A DNA stretch of 64,000 nt from Actinomyces ruminicola (GTDB lineage Bacteria > Actinomycetota > Actinomycetes > Actinomycetales > Actinomycetaceae): the NCBI RefSeq assembly GCF_900103885.1, contig NZ_FNIM01000007.1, forward strand, positions 1 through 64,000. The letters run 5' to 3'. The first letter of the stretch is position 1; each line of letters begins with the position of its first letter. Made by a program: the position numbers and the translations under genes. Below, piece after piece: positions 1 through 7,040 of this stretch. The notes under the pieces are model-generated. The model worked only from the letters and a program-made list of their open reading frames with translations, was not told where the DNA came from and did not search any database.

Positions 1-58
1 GCCCAGATCGGTAGCTATAACCGCCGAGATCGGTAGAAGTCACGTGCCCAGATCGGTC
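1..58 (-). repeat. Interspersed 23-bp-type repeat, family R1
   Basis: Read on the minus strand, this stretch holds at least two copies of a unit close to TTCTACCGATCTCGGCACGT. The same unit recurs at 5100-5138 and in four tandem copies at 21372-21463. It lies outside genes at every site. Its function is unknown. The window edge may cut the array. Confidence 0.7.
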
Positions 59-60
59 GT

Positions 61-534
61 TGTGGTGGCTGGCCCCTGTTTGTTCTTGTGGTAGTCGTGC
101 CGGTGGGTCGCGTGGAGCCTGTCCACGGTGTGGGGTCGTCGGCCTGTCCGGGGCGCGTGCCGCCTTTTGCTGTCTGTGACCGCCCCTGCCGGCGGCCGGT
201 GGGCGTAGGGCGTGGTCGGGGACGTCACGAACACGCGTTGGCGTCATCAACACGACTTCTTGGAGGTTTGCACGGCTAATACCCGTGCAAACCTCCAGGA
301 TCTCGTGCGCCTGAGCCTTACTCGTGTTCCCGAGGACAACTCGTGCGCTCGAGCCCCGCGGCGGGACGCCGCCCCGCCCCCGGGGGCGGGCGGCCGGGGA
401 CGACCGCCGGGGTGAGGGCGCATCCACTCGCGACGACGGTTCGTACCCCCGGGTGCCGAACCTTCAACACGCGCACCGCGGGCGCCCGACCATGACGCCT
501 ACAGCCCGCTCCGCGCCCGGGAGTCAATCCATCC
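61..534. other. Non-coding stretch upstream of pyrE
   Basis: No convincing gene is visible here. The short open frames on both strands are arginine- and proline-rich compositional frames without family resemblance. The only clear structure is the hairpin at 262-296. Confidence 0.5.
262..296. terminator. Strong hairpin, possible terminator
   Basis: A perfect 14-bp inverted repeat (GGAGGTTTGCACGG at 262-275 and its complement at 283-296) is separated by a 7-base loop. There is no U-tract, so it could be a rho-independent-like terminator of an upstream gene outside the window or a structured RNA. No flanking gene decides the direction. Confidence 0.45.
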
Positions 535-563
535 TGCAGCGTTCGGCACGGCCGGGTTAGCCT
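534..563 (+). promoter_or_regulatory. Leaderless-type promoter of pyrE
   Basis: TAGCCT at 558-563 fits the actinobacterial TANNNT -10 box and lies seven bases before the GTG start of pyrE. That is the usual spacing for leaderless mRNAs. No Shine-Dalgarno sequence precedes the GTG. A -35 box is only weakly suggested near 534-539. Confidence 0.4.
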
Positions 564-570
564 TGGCGGC

Positions 571-1152
571 GTGAGTACCGACGTCATCACCAACGACTCC
601 CACCGCGCCCGCCTGGCCGAACTCATCCGCGAGCTCGCCGTCGTGCGCGGGAAAGTCACCCTCGCCTCCGGGCTGGAGTCCGACTTCTACGTGGATATGC
701 GCCGCGCCACCCTGCACCATGAGGCGGCCCCCTTGATCGGGCACGTCATGCTGGACATGCTGGAGGAGGCCGGCCTGAGCACCGAGGACGTCGACGCCGT
801 CGGCGGGCTGACCATGGGCGCCGACCCCGTGGCCACCGCCATGCTCCACGCCGCCGCCTCCCGGGGGCTCGATCTGGACGCCTTCGTGGTGCGCAAGGCG
901 GCCAAGGACCACGGCATGAAGCGCCGCGTGGAGGGGCCCGACGTCGCCGGCCGTAACGTAGTCGTCCTGGAGGACACCTCCACCACCGGCGGCTCCCCGC
1001 TGGAGGCCGTCGCCGCGCTGCGCGAGGCGGGCGCCAACGTGCTCGCCGTCGCCGTGATCGTGGACCGCGCCACCGGGGCCCGGGAGCGGATCGAGGCCGC
1101 CGGCCTGCCCTACTACGCCGCCCTCGGACTTGCGGACCTGGGACTTGACTGA
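571..1152 (+). CDS. pyrE: Orotate phosphoribosyltransferase
   Basis: PyrE transfers the phosphoribosyl group of PRPP to orotate to give OMP in de novo pyrimidine synthesis, in the cytoplasm. The 193-residue product has the usual length. It shows the PRPP-binding motif VVLEDTSTTGGS at about residues 131-142, the substrate loop region KDHGMKRRVEG near 112-122, and an N-terminal ASGLESDFYVDMR stretch typical of OPRTs. The GTG start is supported by a TANNNT box seven bases upstream and the lack of a ribosome site. The next gene starts inside its 3' end, so the two are probably co-transcribed. It is not linked to other pyr genes in the window. Confidence 0.93.
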   Translation: MSTDVITNDSHRARLAELIRELAVVRGKVTLASGLESDFYVDMRRATLHHEAAPLIGHVMLDMLEEAGLSTEDVDAVGGLTMGADPVATAMLHAAASRGLDLDAFVVRKAAKDHGMKRRVEGPDVAGRNVVVLEDTSTTGGSPLEAVAALREAGANVLAVAVIVDRATGARERIEAAGLPYYAALGLADLGLD

Positions 1153-1840
1153 CCTCACAGGCCGCCCCGGGCCGGCCGATCCGCCCGAGGCCACCGATCC
1201 GAATGCGACGTCGGCGCATGCGCGCGAGGTCGGGGTCGGGCCCTGGCCCGGGGGGCCGGCCGCCTGGCCCGACGACCCCCGCTACGACCCGGAGCTGCTG
1301 GCCGACGGCGACCGCCGCAACGTGGTCGACCGCTACCGCTACTGGACCATCGAGGCCATTCGCGCCGACCTGGCCGGACGCGCCCACGCGCTGCACGTAG
1401 CGGTGGAGAACCTCTCCCAGGACCTGAACATCGGCTCGATCGTGCGCACGGCAAACGCGTTCAACGTCGCCGCGGTGCACATCATCGGGCGCCACCGCTG
1501 GAACAAGCGCGGCGCCATGGTCACCAACCGCTACCTGGACGTGCGCCACCACGCGGAGCCGGACGAGTTGCTGGCCTGGGCCGCCGACGCCGGTTACGAG
1601 GTGATCGGCATCGACAACGGCCCACGGGCGCAGCTGCTGGAGGAGGCGGAGCTGCCGGAGCGCTGCCTGATGGTGTTCGGCAGCGAGGGGGAGGGCATCA
1701 GCCCCGAGCTGCTGGAGCGCTGCTCACGGGTGCTGCGGATCGGCCAGTACGGCTCCACCCGCTCCATCAACGTGGCCGCGGCGGCCGCCGTCGCCATGCA
1801 CGCCTGGGTGTGCCAGCACGCCGGGCCCGCACCCGACTGA
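1130..1840 (+). CDS. TrmH/SpoU-family RNA 2'-O-methyltransferase
   Basis: This is a SPOUT-superfamily methylase that would use S-adenosylmethionine to methylate a ribose of tRNA or rRNA. Three family motifs are visible: NIGSIVRTANAFN (motif 1, near residue 103), FGSEGEGIS (motif 2, near 184), and GSTRSINVAAAAAVAM (motif 3, near 207), which form the knotted cofactor site. The TTG start overlaps pyrE by 23 bases. A second TTG at 1145 is equally possible, since neither has a good ribosome site, and the first 60 residues are poorly conserved in type. The target RNA cannot be read from sequence. Confidence 0.85.
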   Translation: MRTWDLTDLTGRPGPADPPEATDPNATSAHAREVGVGPWPGGPAAWPDDPRYDPELLADGDRRNVVDRYRYWTIEAIRADLAGRAHALHVAVENLSQDLNIGSIVRTANAFNVAAVHIIGRHRWNKRGAMVTNRYLDVRHHAEPDELLAWAADAGYEVIGIDNGPRAQLLEEAELPERCLMVFGSEGEGISPELLERCSRVLRIGQYGSTRSINVAAAAAVAMHAWVCQHAGPAPD

Positions 1841-1963
1841 GCGGGTACGGGCCCGGGGAGACGAGGCGACGACGGATCTGCCGCCTCCGCAGCGCCGGGT
1901 GATGCGGCGACGCAGGTGCGGCATCCCCCGCCGGGGTGGGCTCCTGTGGGGATGCGTGCCGTG

Positions 1964-2401
1964 TCAGCTCTGCTCGGCCTCAATGACCGGGTGGTTCGCC
2001 GGGGCGTGGGTGACCTCGATCTTGCGCGGCTTGGCCTCCTCGGCCACCGGGATCGTGAGCGTGAGCACGCCGTCGGTGTATTGGGCGGAGATGCGGTCCA
2101 GTGCCAGCCCATGGCCCAGTGTCAGCTGGCGGGCGAAGGTGCCGGTGGGGCGCTCGTGGGCGAGCCACTGCACGCCCTCGGCCTCATGCGCCGGGCGCTC
2201 GGCGCGCACGGTCAGTGTGCGGTCCTCGACGTCGACGTCGATCGTCGCGGGGTCCACACCGGGCAGGTCGATGCGGGCCACGAAGGTCTCGCCCTCGCGG
2301 TACAGGTCCAGGGGCATGCCCACGGACGCGGGAGTGCGTACCAGTCCGCCGGTCAGCCAGCGGTCCAGGTCGCGGAACGGGTCGAAGGATGTTGTTGCCA
2401 T
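1964..2401 (-). CDS. Hsp20/alpha-crystallin small heat-shock protein
   Basis: Small heat-shock proteins bind unfolding proteins without ATP and hold them for refolding. The 145-residue product starts MATTSFDPFRDLDRW, a typical actinobacterial Hsp20 N-terminus. It then has an alpha-crystallin domain (about residues 37-130) with the IDLPGVDP and GVLTLTIPV signatures and an A-x-x-R-K-I-E-V end. The ATG at 2401 is chosen over the GTG nine bases upstream because GGAGGTGG sits at proper spacing before it and would overlap the GTG. It converges with the methylase gene. A palindrome in its leader (2427-2441) could be involved in regulation. Confidence 0.93.
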   Translation of the reverse strand: MATTSFDPFRDLDRWLTGGLVRTPASVGMPLDLYREGETFVARIDLPGVDPATIDVDVEDRTLTVRAERPAHEAEGVQWLAHERPTGTFARQLTLGHGLALDRISAQYTDGVLTLTIPVAEEAKPRKIEVTHAPANHPVIEAEQS

Positions 2402-2426
2402 GTAAACCACCTCCAGTGGTTACGGC

Positions 2427-2441
2427 CTCGGACGGTCCGAG
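2427..2441. promoter_or_regulatory. Palindrome in the hsp20 leader
   Basis: CTCGGACGGTCCGAG is a perfect palindrome around one central base. It lies about 25 bases upstream of the hsp20 start. It may be an operator or a leader hairpin. It does not match the CIRCE or HAIR consensus that I know. Confidence 0.3.
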
Positions 2442-2572
2442 AGTCGAGCGGTGGGGCGTCCTTGCGCGTCCGACCGCCTGCACTCCAATTGTGGCACCCG
2501 CCCCAGCGGAGTGATCAGGGTCATCGCCAACGGTGAAACGGCGTCTCGGAGCCAAACAGGACCATGATCCGG

Positions 2573-2588
2573 TTCACGCGCGCGTGAA
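2573..2588. promoter_or_regulatory. Perfect 16-bp palindrome upstream of fbaA
   Basis: TTCACGCGCGCGTGAA is a perfect palindrome with a central CG, 58 bases before the fbaA start. This form is common for LacI/GntR-type dimeric regulators. It could control fbaA or the divergent hsp20. Confidence 0.35.
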
Positions 2589-2645
2589 TCCGTGACAGAA
2601 TCAGCACCGCACCACTGACTATTCACTTTCATCAGGAGGCACCCA

Positions 2646-3695
2646 GTGGCCATTGCAACCCCGGAGTCCTATGCCGACATGCTTGACCGCGCCAAGGCCG
2701 GCAAGTACGCCATCCCCGCGATCAACGTCACCTCCTCGCAGACCCTGTCCGCTGCGCTCAAGGGTTTCGCCGACGCCGAGTCCGACGGAATCGTCCAGAT
2801 CTCCAACGGCGGCGCCGCCTACTGGTCCGGCTCCTCCCGCCTCGACCGCGTGAAGGGCTCCATCGCCTTCGCGGCCTACGCCCGCGCCGTCGGTGACCTC
2901 TACCCGGTGACGATCGGTCTGCACACCGACCACTGCCCCAAGAAGATGCTCGAGCCCTGGATCCTCCCGCTGCTCGAGATCGAGGCCGAGCAGGTCAAGC
3001 GCGGCGAGCTGCCGATGTTCAACTCCCACATGTGGGACGGCTCGGCGGAGTCCCTGGACGACAACATCGACATCGCCGTGGACATGCTGGCGCGCGCCAA
3101 GGCCGCCAACACCGTCCTGGAGATCGAGATCGGCGCCGTCGGCGGCGAGGAGGACGGCATCTCCGGCGACGAGAACGCCAACCTCTACACCACGGCCGAC
3201 GACGCCTGGCGCGCCATCGAGGCCCTGGGCCTGGGTGAGAACGGCCGCTACATCACCGCGCTGACCTTCGGCAACGTGCATGGCTCCTACAAGCCCGGCC
3301 ACGTCAAGCTGCGCCCCGAGATCCTCGGCGACATCCAGAAGGACGTCGCCGCCCGCCTGGGCGACCGCCTGTCCACCAAGGTCGGGGACACCGGCTCCCC
3401 GTTCGACCTGGTCATGCACGGCGGCTCCGGCTCCACCGACGAGGAGATCGCCACCGCAGTGCGCAACGGCGTCATCAAGATGAACGTGGACACCGACACC
3501 CAGTACGCCTTCACCCGCCCGGTTGTTGACCACATGTTCAAGAACTACGACGGCGTGCTCAAGATCGACGGCGAGGTCGGCAACAAGAAGACCTACGACC
3601 CGCGCGCCTGGGGCAAGGCCGCCGAGGAGGGCATGGCCGCTCGCGTGGTCGAGGCTTGCGAGCGCCTCGGCTCCGTCGGCTCCGCCAAGCGCTGA
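2646..3695 (+). CDS. fbaA: Class II fructose-1,6-bisphosphate aldolase
   Basis: This zinc-dependent enzyme splits fructose-1,6-bisphosphate into dihydroxyacetone phosphate and glyceraldehyde-3-phosphate in glycolysis, and runs in reverse in gluconeogenesis. The 349-residue product shows class II motifs in order: HTDHCPKK (catalytic Asp and zinc His, about residues 97-104), EIEIGAVGGEEDGI, TFGNVHGSYKPG (zinc His), and HGGSGSTDEEI (phosphate and zinc binding). A GTG start follows an AGGAGG site at proper spacing. It is a single gene with a perfect palindrome in its leader. The sequence is codon-optimised, as expected for a highly expressed enzyme. Confidence 0.96.
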   Translation: MAIATPESYADMLDRAKAGKYAIPAINVTSSQTLSAALKGFADAESDGIVQISNGGAAYWSGSSRLDRVKGSIAFAAYARAVGDLYPVTIGLHTDHCPKKMLEPWILPLLEIEAEQVKRGELPMFNSHMWDGSAESLDDNIDIAVDMLARAKAANTVLEIEIGAVGGEEDGISGDENANLYTTADDAWRAIEALGLGENGRYITALTFGNVHGSYKPGHVKLRPEILGDIQKDVAARLGDRLSTKVGDTGSPFDLVMHGGSGSTDEEIATAVRNGVIKMNVDTDTQYAFTRPVVDHMFKNYDGVLKIDGEVGNKKTYDPRAWGKAAEEGMAARVVEACERLGSVGSAKR

Positions 3696-3918
3696 TCGGC
3701 CCGACGCCGACGGCGTGCTCGCAGGCAGCAGGCACGTCGTCGTCCGGCTCGGGCGGGCCGGGAGCGCCCGCGCACAGGTGCGGTGACGCTCCCCGGTGCT
3801 GCCTGACCGCGCTGTGAGCACCGGCTGCGGCTCCGGCACCCACGTGGTGTCGGGGCCGCAGTTGTGTGCGGGAGGGTGTATATACTCGCCGAACCTTCTC
3901 AACGAATCGGAGATGACG

Positions 3919-4944
3919 GTGGCAACGCTCGCGGATGTGGCCCAACGAGTCGGCGTCAGTCAGGCGACCGTGTCCCGCGCCATCAACGGCAAGCCGGGCG
4001 TATCGGACAGGACTCGCCAGGCCATCCTGGAGGCCATGCGCGAGTTGGGGATGGTGGGTGACTCCCTGCAGCGGGGCACGCCCAGGCAGGTGGCCCTGGT
4101 CGCGCCCGACCTGTCGAACCCGATCTTCGCCGCCTTCGTGACGGCGATCAGCACCTACCTCGCCCGCAACAACATGCTGCCGGTGCTGTGCACCTACACG
4201 CTCACCGGCGCCTCGGAGAGCTCGCTGCTGGAGATGGTGCTGAAGCAGCAGCCGACCGGCGTCATCTTTCTGGCCGGACGCTACGACACCGAGTTCGCCG
4301 ACCACAGCGACTATGCCATGCTGCGGGAGCGCCGCCTGCCCACCGTGTTCATCAATGCCGCTGCGCCGCACTTGCCGGGGCACTGCGTCATGACCGACGA
4401 CGCCGTCGGCACGCGCATGGCGATGCGTCACCTCGCCAGCCAGGGACACACGCGCATCGGCCTGCTCCTGGGCGATCCGCACCACTACCCGAGTCTGATC
4501 AAGCACGAGGCTGCGCTCGCCTTCGCGCAGGAGGCGGGACTGGAGCTCCCGGAGGAGGCCACGGCCTGGACCACCTACGGCTTCGAGTCCGGGCGCGATG
4601 CGGCGCTGCGCCTCGGCGAGCAGGGCATCACCGCGCTGCTGTGCGCCAGTGACCAATTGGCCCTGGGCGCCATCCGTGCGCTGAAGTCCCTGGGGCTGTC
4701 GGTGCCCGACGACGTCTCGGTGATCGGCTACGACGACTCTCCCTGGCTGCCGTACACCTCGCCGGCGCTGACAACGGTGCGCCAGTCGGTCGACGCCATG
4801 AGCCGAGCCGCCGTCGCGGCCCTGCTGCGTTGCACCGAGGACCCGGCGCTGCTGGACGTACGCCGGGACCTCCTGTTCGAACCCGAGTTGGTGGTGCGCG
4901 AGTCGACGGGGATCTGCCCGACGTGGCGCTCGGGCACCGAGTGA
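3919..4944 (+). CDS. LacI-family transcriptional regulator of the dextran locus
   Basis: The first 50 residues form a LacI-type helix-turn-helix (TLADVAQRVGVSQATVSRAI) followed by the hinge and a periplasmic-binding-protein-like sensor domain (about residues 60-335), including the DQLALGAIRALKSLG and VSVIGYDDSP signatures. The GTG at 3919 is preferred because GGAG lies six bases before it. An ATG at 3913 would touch the ribosome site. It reads in the same direction as the sugar operon starting at 5301, with several TTGCG(T/C)AA-type sites between, so it probably represses that operon in response to an isomalto-oligosaccharide. The ligand is inferred from the neighbours only. Confidence 0.92.
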   Translation: MATLADVAQRVGVSQATVSRAINGKPGVSDRTRQAILEAMRELGMVGDSLQRGTPRQVALVAPDLSNPIFAAFVTAISTYLARNNMLPVLCTYTLTGASESSLLEMVLKQQPTGVIFLAGRYDTEFADHSDYAMLRERRLPTVFINAAAPHLPGHCVMTDDAVGTRMAMRHLASQGHTRIGLLLGDPHHYPSLIKHEAALAFAQEAGLELPEEATAWTTYGFESGRDAALRLGEQGITALLCASDQLALGAIRALKSLGLSVPDDVSVIGYDDSPWLPYTSPALTTVRQSVDAMSRAAVAALLRCTEDPALLDVRRDLLFEPELVVRESTGICPTWRSGTE

Positions 4945-4963
4945 CCCGATTGAGTGAGACATC

Positions 4964-4995
4964 ACGCAAATCGGTGCGCAAGGAGTTGCGTAAAC
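4964..4995. promoter_or_regulatory. Putative LacI-type half-sites downstream of the regulator
   Basis: ACGCAAAT, TGCGCAAGG and GTTGCGTAAAC occur within 32 bases just after the regulator's stop codon. The last is the reverse complement of GTTTACGCAA found at 5172-5181. They are likely auxiliary operators for the downstream operon. Confidence 0.35.
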
Positions 4996-5099
4996 GGCTG
5001 GCGGTGAGAGCCTGACCGGGTGGCGACGGGCGGGTTCTCCGGGCCTGGTGCGGTGGTGTCCCCGCCCCGCTGCCGCACTGAGCGAACTCGGCACGTAAC

Positions 5100-5138
5100 T
5101 TCTACCGATCTGAGCACGTAACTTCTACCGATCTCGGG
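5100..5138 (+). repeat. R1 tandem repeat, two units
   Basis: Two units, TTCTACCGATCTGAGCACGT at 5100 and TTCTACCGATCTCGG at 5123, are spaced exactly 23 bases apart, as in the array at 21372-21463. They lie between the regulator gene and its presumed target operon. Confidence 0.7.
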
Positions 5139-5170
5139 GAGGGGCGGCGTCGGGAGTGGGGCTGCGGGGG

Positions 5171-5223
5171 CGTTTACGCAAGTCTGGGCGTAAGTGTTGC
5201 GCAAAACTTGTGCTCGCTATAAC
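5171..5223 (+). promoter_or_regulatory. Promoter and operators of the dextran-utilisation operon
   Basis: CGTTTACGCAAG at 5171-5182 is followed by an 18-bp imperfect palindrome, AAGTGTTGCGCAAAACTT (5192-5209), with a central CG as expected for LacI proteins. TATAAC at 5218-5223 is a candidate -10 box. A -35-like TTGCGC lies inside the palindrome, so a bound repressor would block RNA polymerase. The spacer of about 15 bases is short. Confidence 0.45.
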
Positions 5224-5300
5224 CTTCTTCTCGACAGAACCGGGGGCTCGCGCAGGAGTCGGGCCCGACGGGAAGCACTCGGCTCGACGAGGAGTTTGGA

Positions 5301-6932
5301 ATGATGAAGACGTCTCGACGCGGTTTCCTGGCACTGGGCACGGTGGCCGCCGCCGCCGGCTTGGCCGCCTGCGGAAGCGGCGGCGGCAGCACCACCGCCG
5401 ACGGCAAGCCGATCGTCAAGGTGCAGGTGGTCAAGGACTCGCGCACCGCCAAGATGTCCGACCTCGCCTGGACCAAGTCCCTGGAGGAGGCGGCCGGCTG
5501 CTCGATCCAGTGGCTGGAGACGCCGTCGGCCTCCTGGGACCAGCAGAAGAAGGCCTCGCTCGCCGCGGGCGACGTCGCCGACATCACCATCGGCGGCTTC
5601 GGCTCGGGTGACATGGCGGACTTCGGCAGCCTGTTCATGGACCTCAAGCCGGAGCTCGGCTCCCTGCCCAACGTGCAGGCCATGTTCGACGCCGAGCCCT
5701 ACGCCCAGGTGGTCTCGACCACCACCGACGGCAAGATCCTCGGCACCCCCACCGTGGCACGCTCCATCACCGCCCGCTCCTCCAACCACATGTTCATCAA
5801 CAAGCAGTGGCTGGACAACCTGGGCCTGGAGGTCCCCACCACCTGGGCCGAGCTGGAGACCGTGCTGGAGGCCTTCAAGGACGGCGACCCCACCGGCACC
5901 GGAGCCGCCGTAATCCCGCTGGACTTCAACGCCCCCGGCACCGACGGATTCGGCCTGTTCAACCCCAACCTGCTGCTGTCCTCCCGCGGCATCACCGTCT
6001 CCTCCGGCGCCCTGGGCATGTACGCCAAGGACGGCGTGGTCAAGAACTACCTGACCGACCCCGCCTACAAGGAGCTGATCGTCTTCCTGCGCCGCCTGTG
6101 GGAGAAGGGCCTGATCTCCGAGGAGGCCTTCACCCACGACTGGTCCGCCTACACCTCCACCGCCAAGGGCGACGGCGACGTCGCCAAGGTGGGCGTGAGC
6201 TGGATGTGGACGCCGTCTGACATCTTCGGCTCCACCCTCGGCCCCCAGTACGTCACCATTCCCGCGCTCAAGGCCGAGGCCGGCCAGAGCGAGAGGACCG
6301 TGTGGACCTACAACGGCGACGACCTCGCCTACCAGGCCAACCGGGCCGTGGTCTCGGCCAACCCCGGCAACAAGGAGGCCACGCTCGCCCTGGTCGACGC
6401 CTTCTACAGCGCCGACATGACCGTCCAGATGCGCTACGGCGCCTTCGACACCTGCGTCACGCGCAACGGCGACAACGACTACACCGTGCTGGAGCCGGCC
6501 GACTCCACCAAGAACGCCTCGGACTGGCAGTTCACCAATGCACTCGCCGACGGCGCCCCCGGCTGGATCCGCCCCGACATGGTGCTGAACCTGCCGGCAG
6601 AGCACACCGAGTACCGCGAGGTGGACGCCGTCTACGAGGACAACTACGCCAACATCGACCTGAACCAGGACGTGCTGTACTCCAACATGCCCACCACCCC
6701 GGAGCAGTCGCGCACGCTGTCCAAGAACGCCACCGGCATCAACCAGAACGCCATGAGCAAGTTCGCGCAGTGGATCACCCAGGGCGGTGTCGAGGCCGAG
6801 TGGGACGACTACGTCGCCAGCCTGGAGGCCAACAACCTGGCCGAGTCGATCGCCGTCCAGCAGGAGATCTACGACGCCTACAAGGCCCAGATGGACGAGC
6901 TGGGAGTGGACCTGAACTCGCTGAGCGAGTGA
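5301..6932 (+). CDS. ABC transporter sugar-binding lipoprotein (dextran locus)
   Basis: This is the extracellular solute receptor of a CUT1-type importer. A Tat-like SRRGFL motif, a hydrophobic stretch and a lipobox ending at Cys24 (GLAAC) show export and lipid anchoring. The 543-residue length and lack of extra domains match the large LplA/YtcQ-type binding proteins that pair with LplB/YtcP permeases, both of which follow at 12005 and 12956. A site resembling AGGAG precedes the tandem ATGs. It is the first gene of the operon, followed by a hairpin (6960-7019) that could raise its mRNA over the distal genes. The ligand is probably an isomalto-oligosaccharide, judged from the GH49 and GH13 genes beside it. 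Confidence 0.9.
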   Translation: MMKTSRRGFLALGTVAAAAGLAACGSGGGSTTADGKPIVKVQVVKDSRTAKMSDLAWTKSLEEAAGCSIQWLETPSASWDQQKKASLAAGDVADITIGGFGSGDMADFGSLFMDLKPELGSLPNVQAMFDAEPYAQVVSTTTDGKILGTPTVARSITARSSNHMFINKQWLDNLGLEVPTTWAELETVLEAFKDGDPTGTGAAVIPLDFNAPGTDGFGLFNPNLLLSSRGITVSSGALGMYAKDGVVKNYLTDPAYKELIVFLRRLWEKGLISEEAFTHDWSAYTSTAKGDGDVAKVGVSWMWTPSDIFGSTLGPQYVTIPALKAEAGQSERTVWTYNGDDLAYQANRAVVSANPGNKEATLALVDAFYSADMTVQMRYGAFDTCVTRNGDNDYTVLEPADSTKNASDWQFTNALADGAPGWIRPDMVLNLPAEHTEYREVDAVYEDNYANIDLNQDVLYSNMPTTPEQSRTLSKNATGINQNAMSKFAQWITQGGVEAEWDDYVASLEANNLAESIAVQQEIYDAYKAQMDELGVDLNSLSE

Positions 6933-6959
6933 ACCGCCCTCCACTACACAACACCTGAA

Positions 6960-7019
6960 GGCGGGCGGCGCGCGGTCGCGCCGCAGACCCATGCACGCCG
7001 TGCACGCGTGCCGCCCGCC
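6960..7019 (+). terminator. Hairpin between binding-protein and dextranase genes
   Basis: GGCGGGCGGC at 6960-6969 and GCCGCCCGCC at 7010-7019 are perfect complements, with further pairing inside. Hairpins after the first gene of sugar ABC operons often protect the binding-protein mRNA or attenuate downstream transcription. Confidence 0.45.
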
Positions 7020-7040
7020 TCCCTGGCCGAGGAGAGACCC

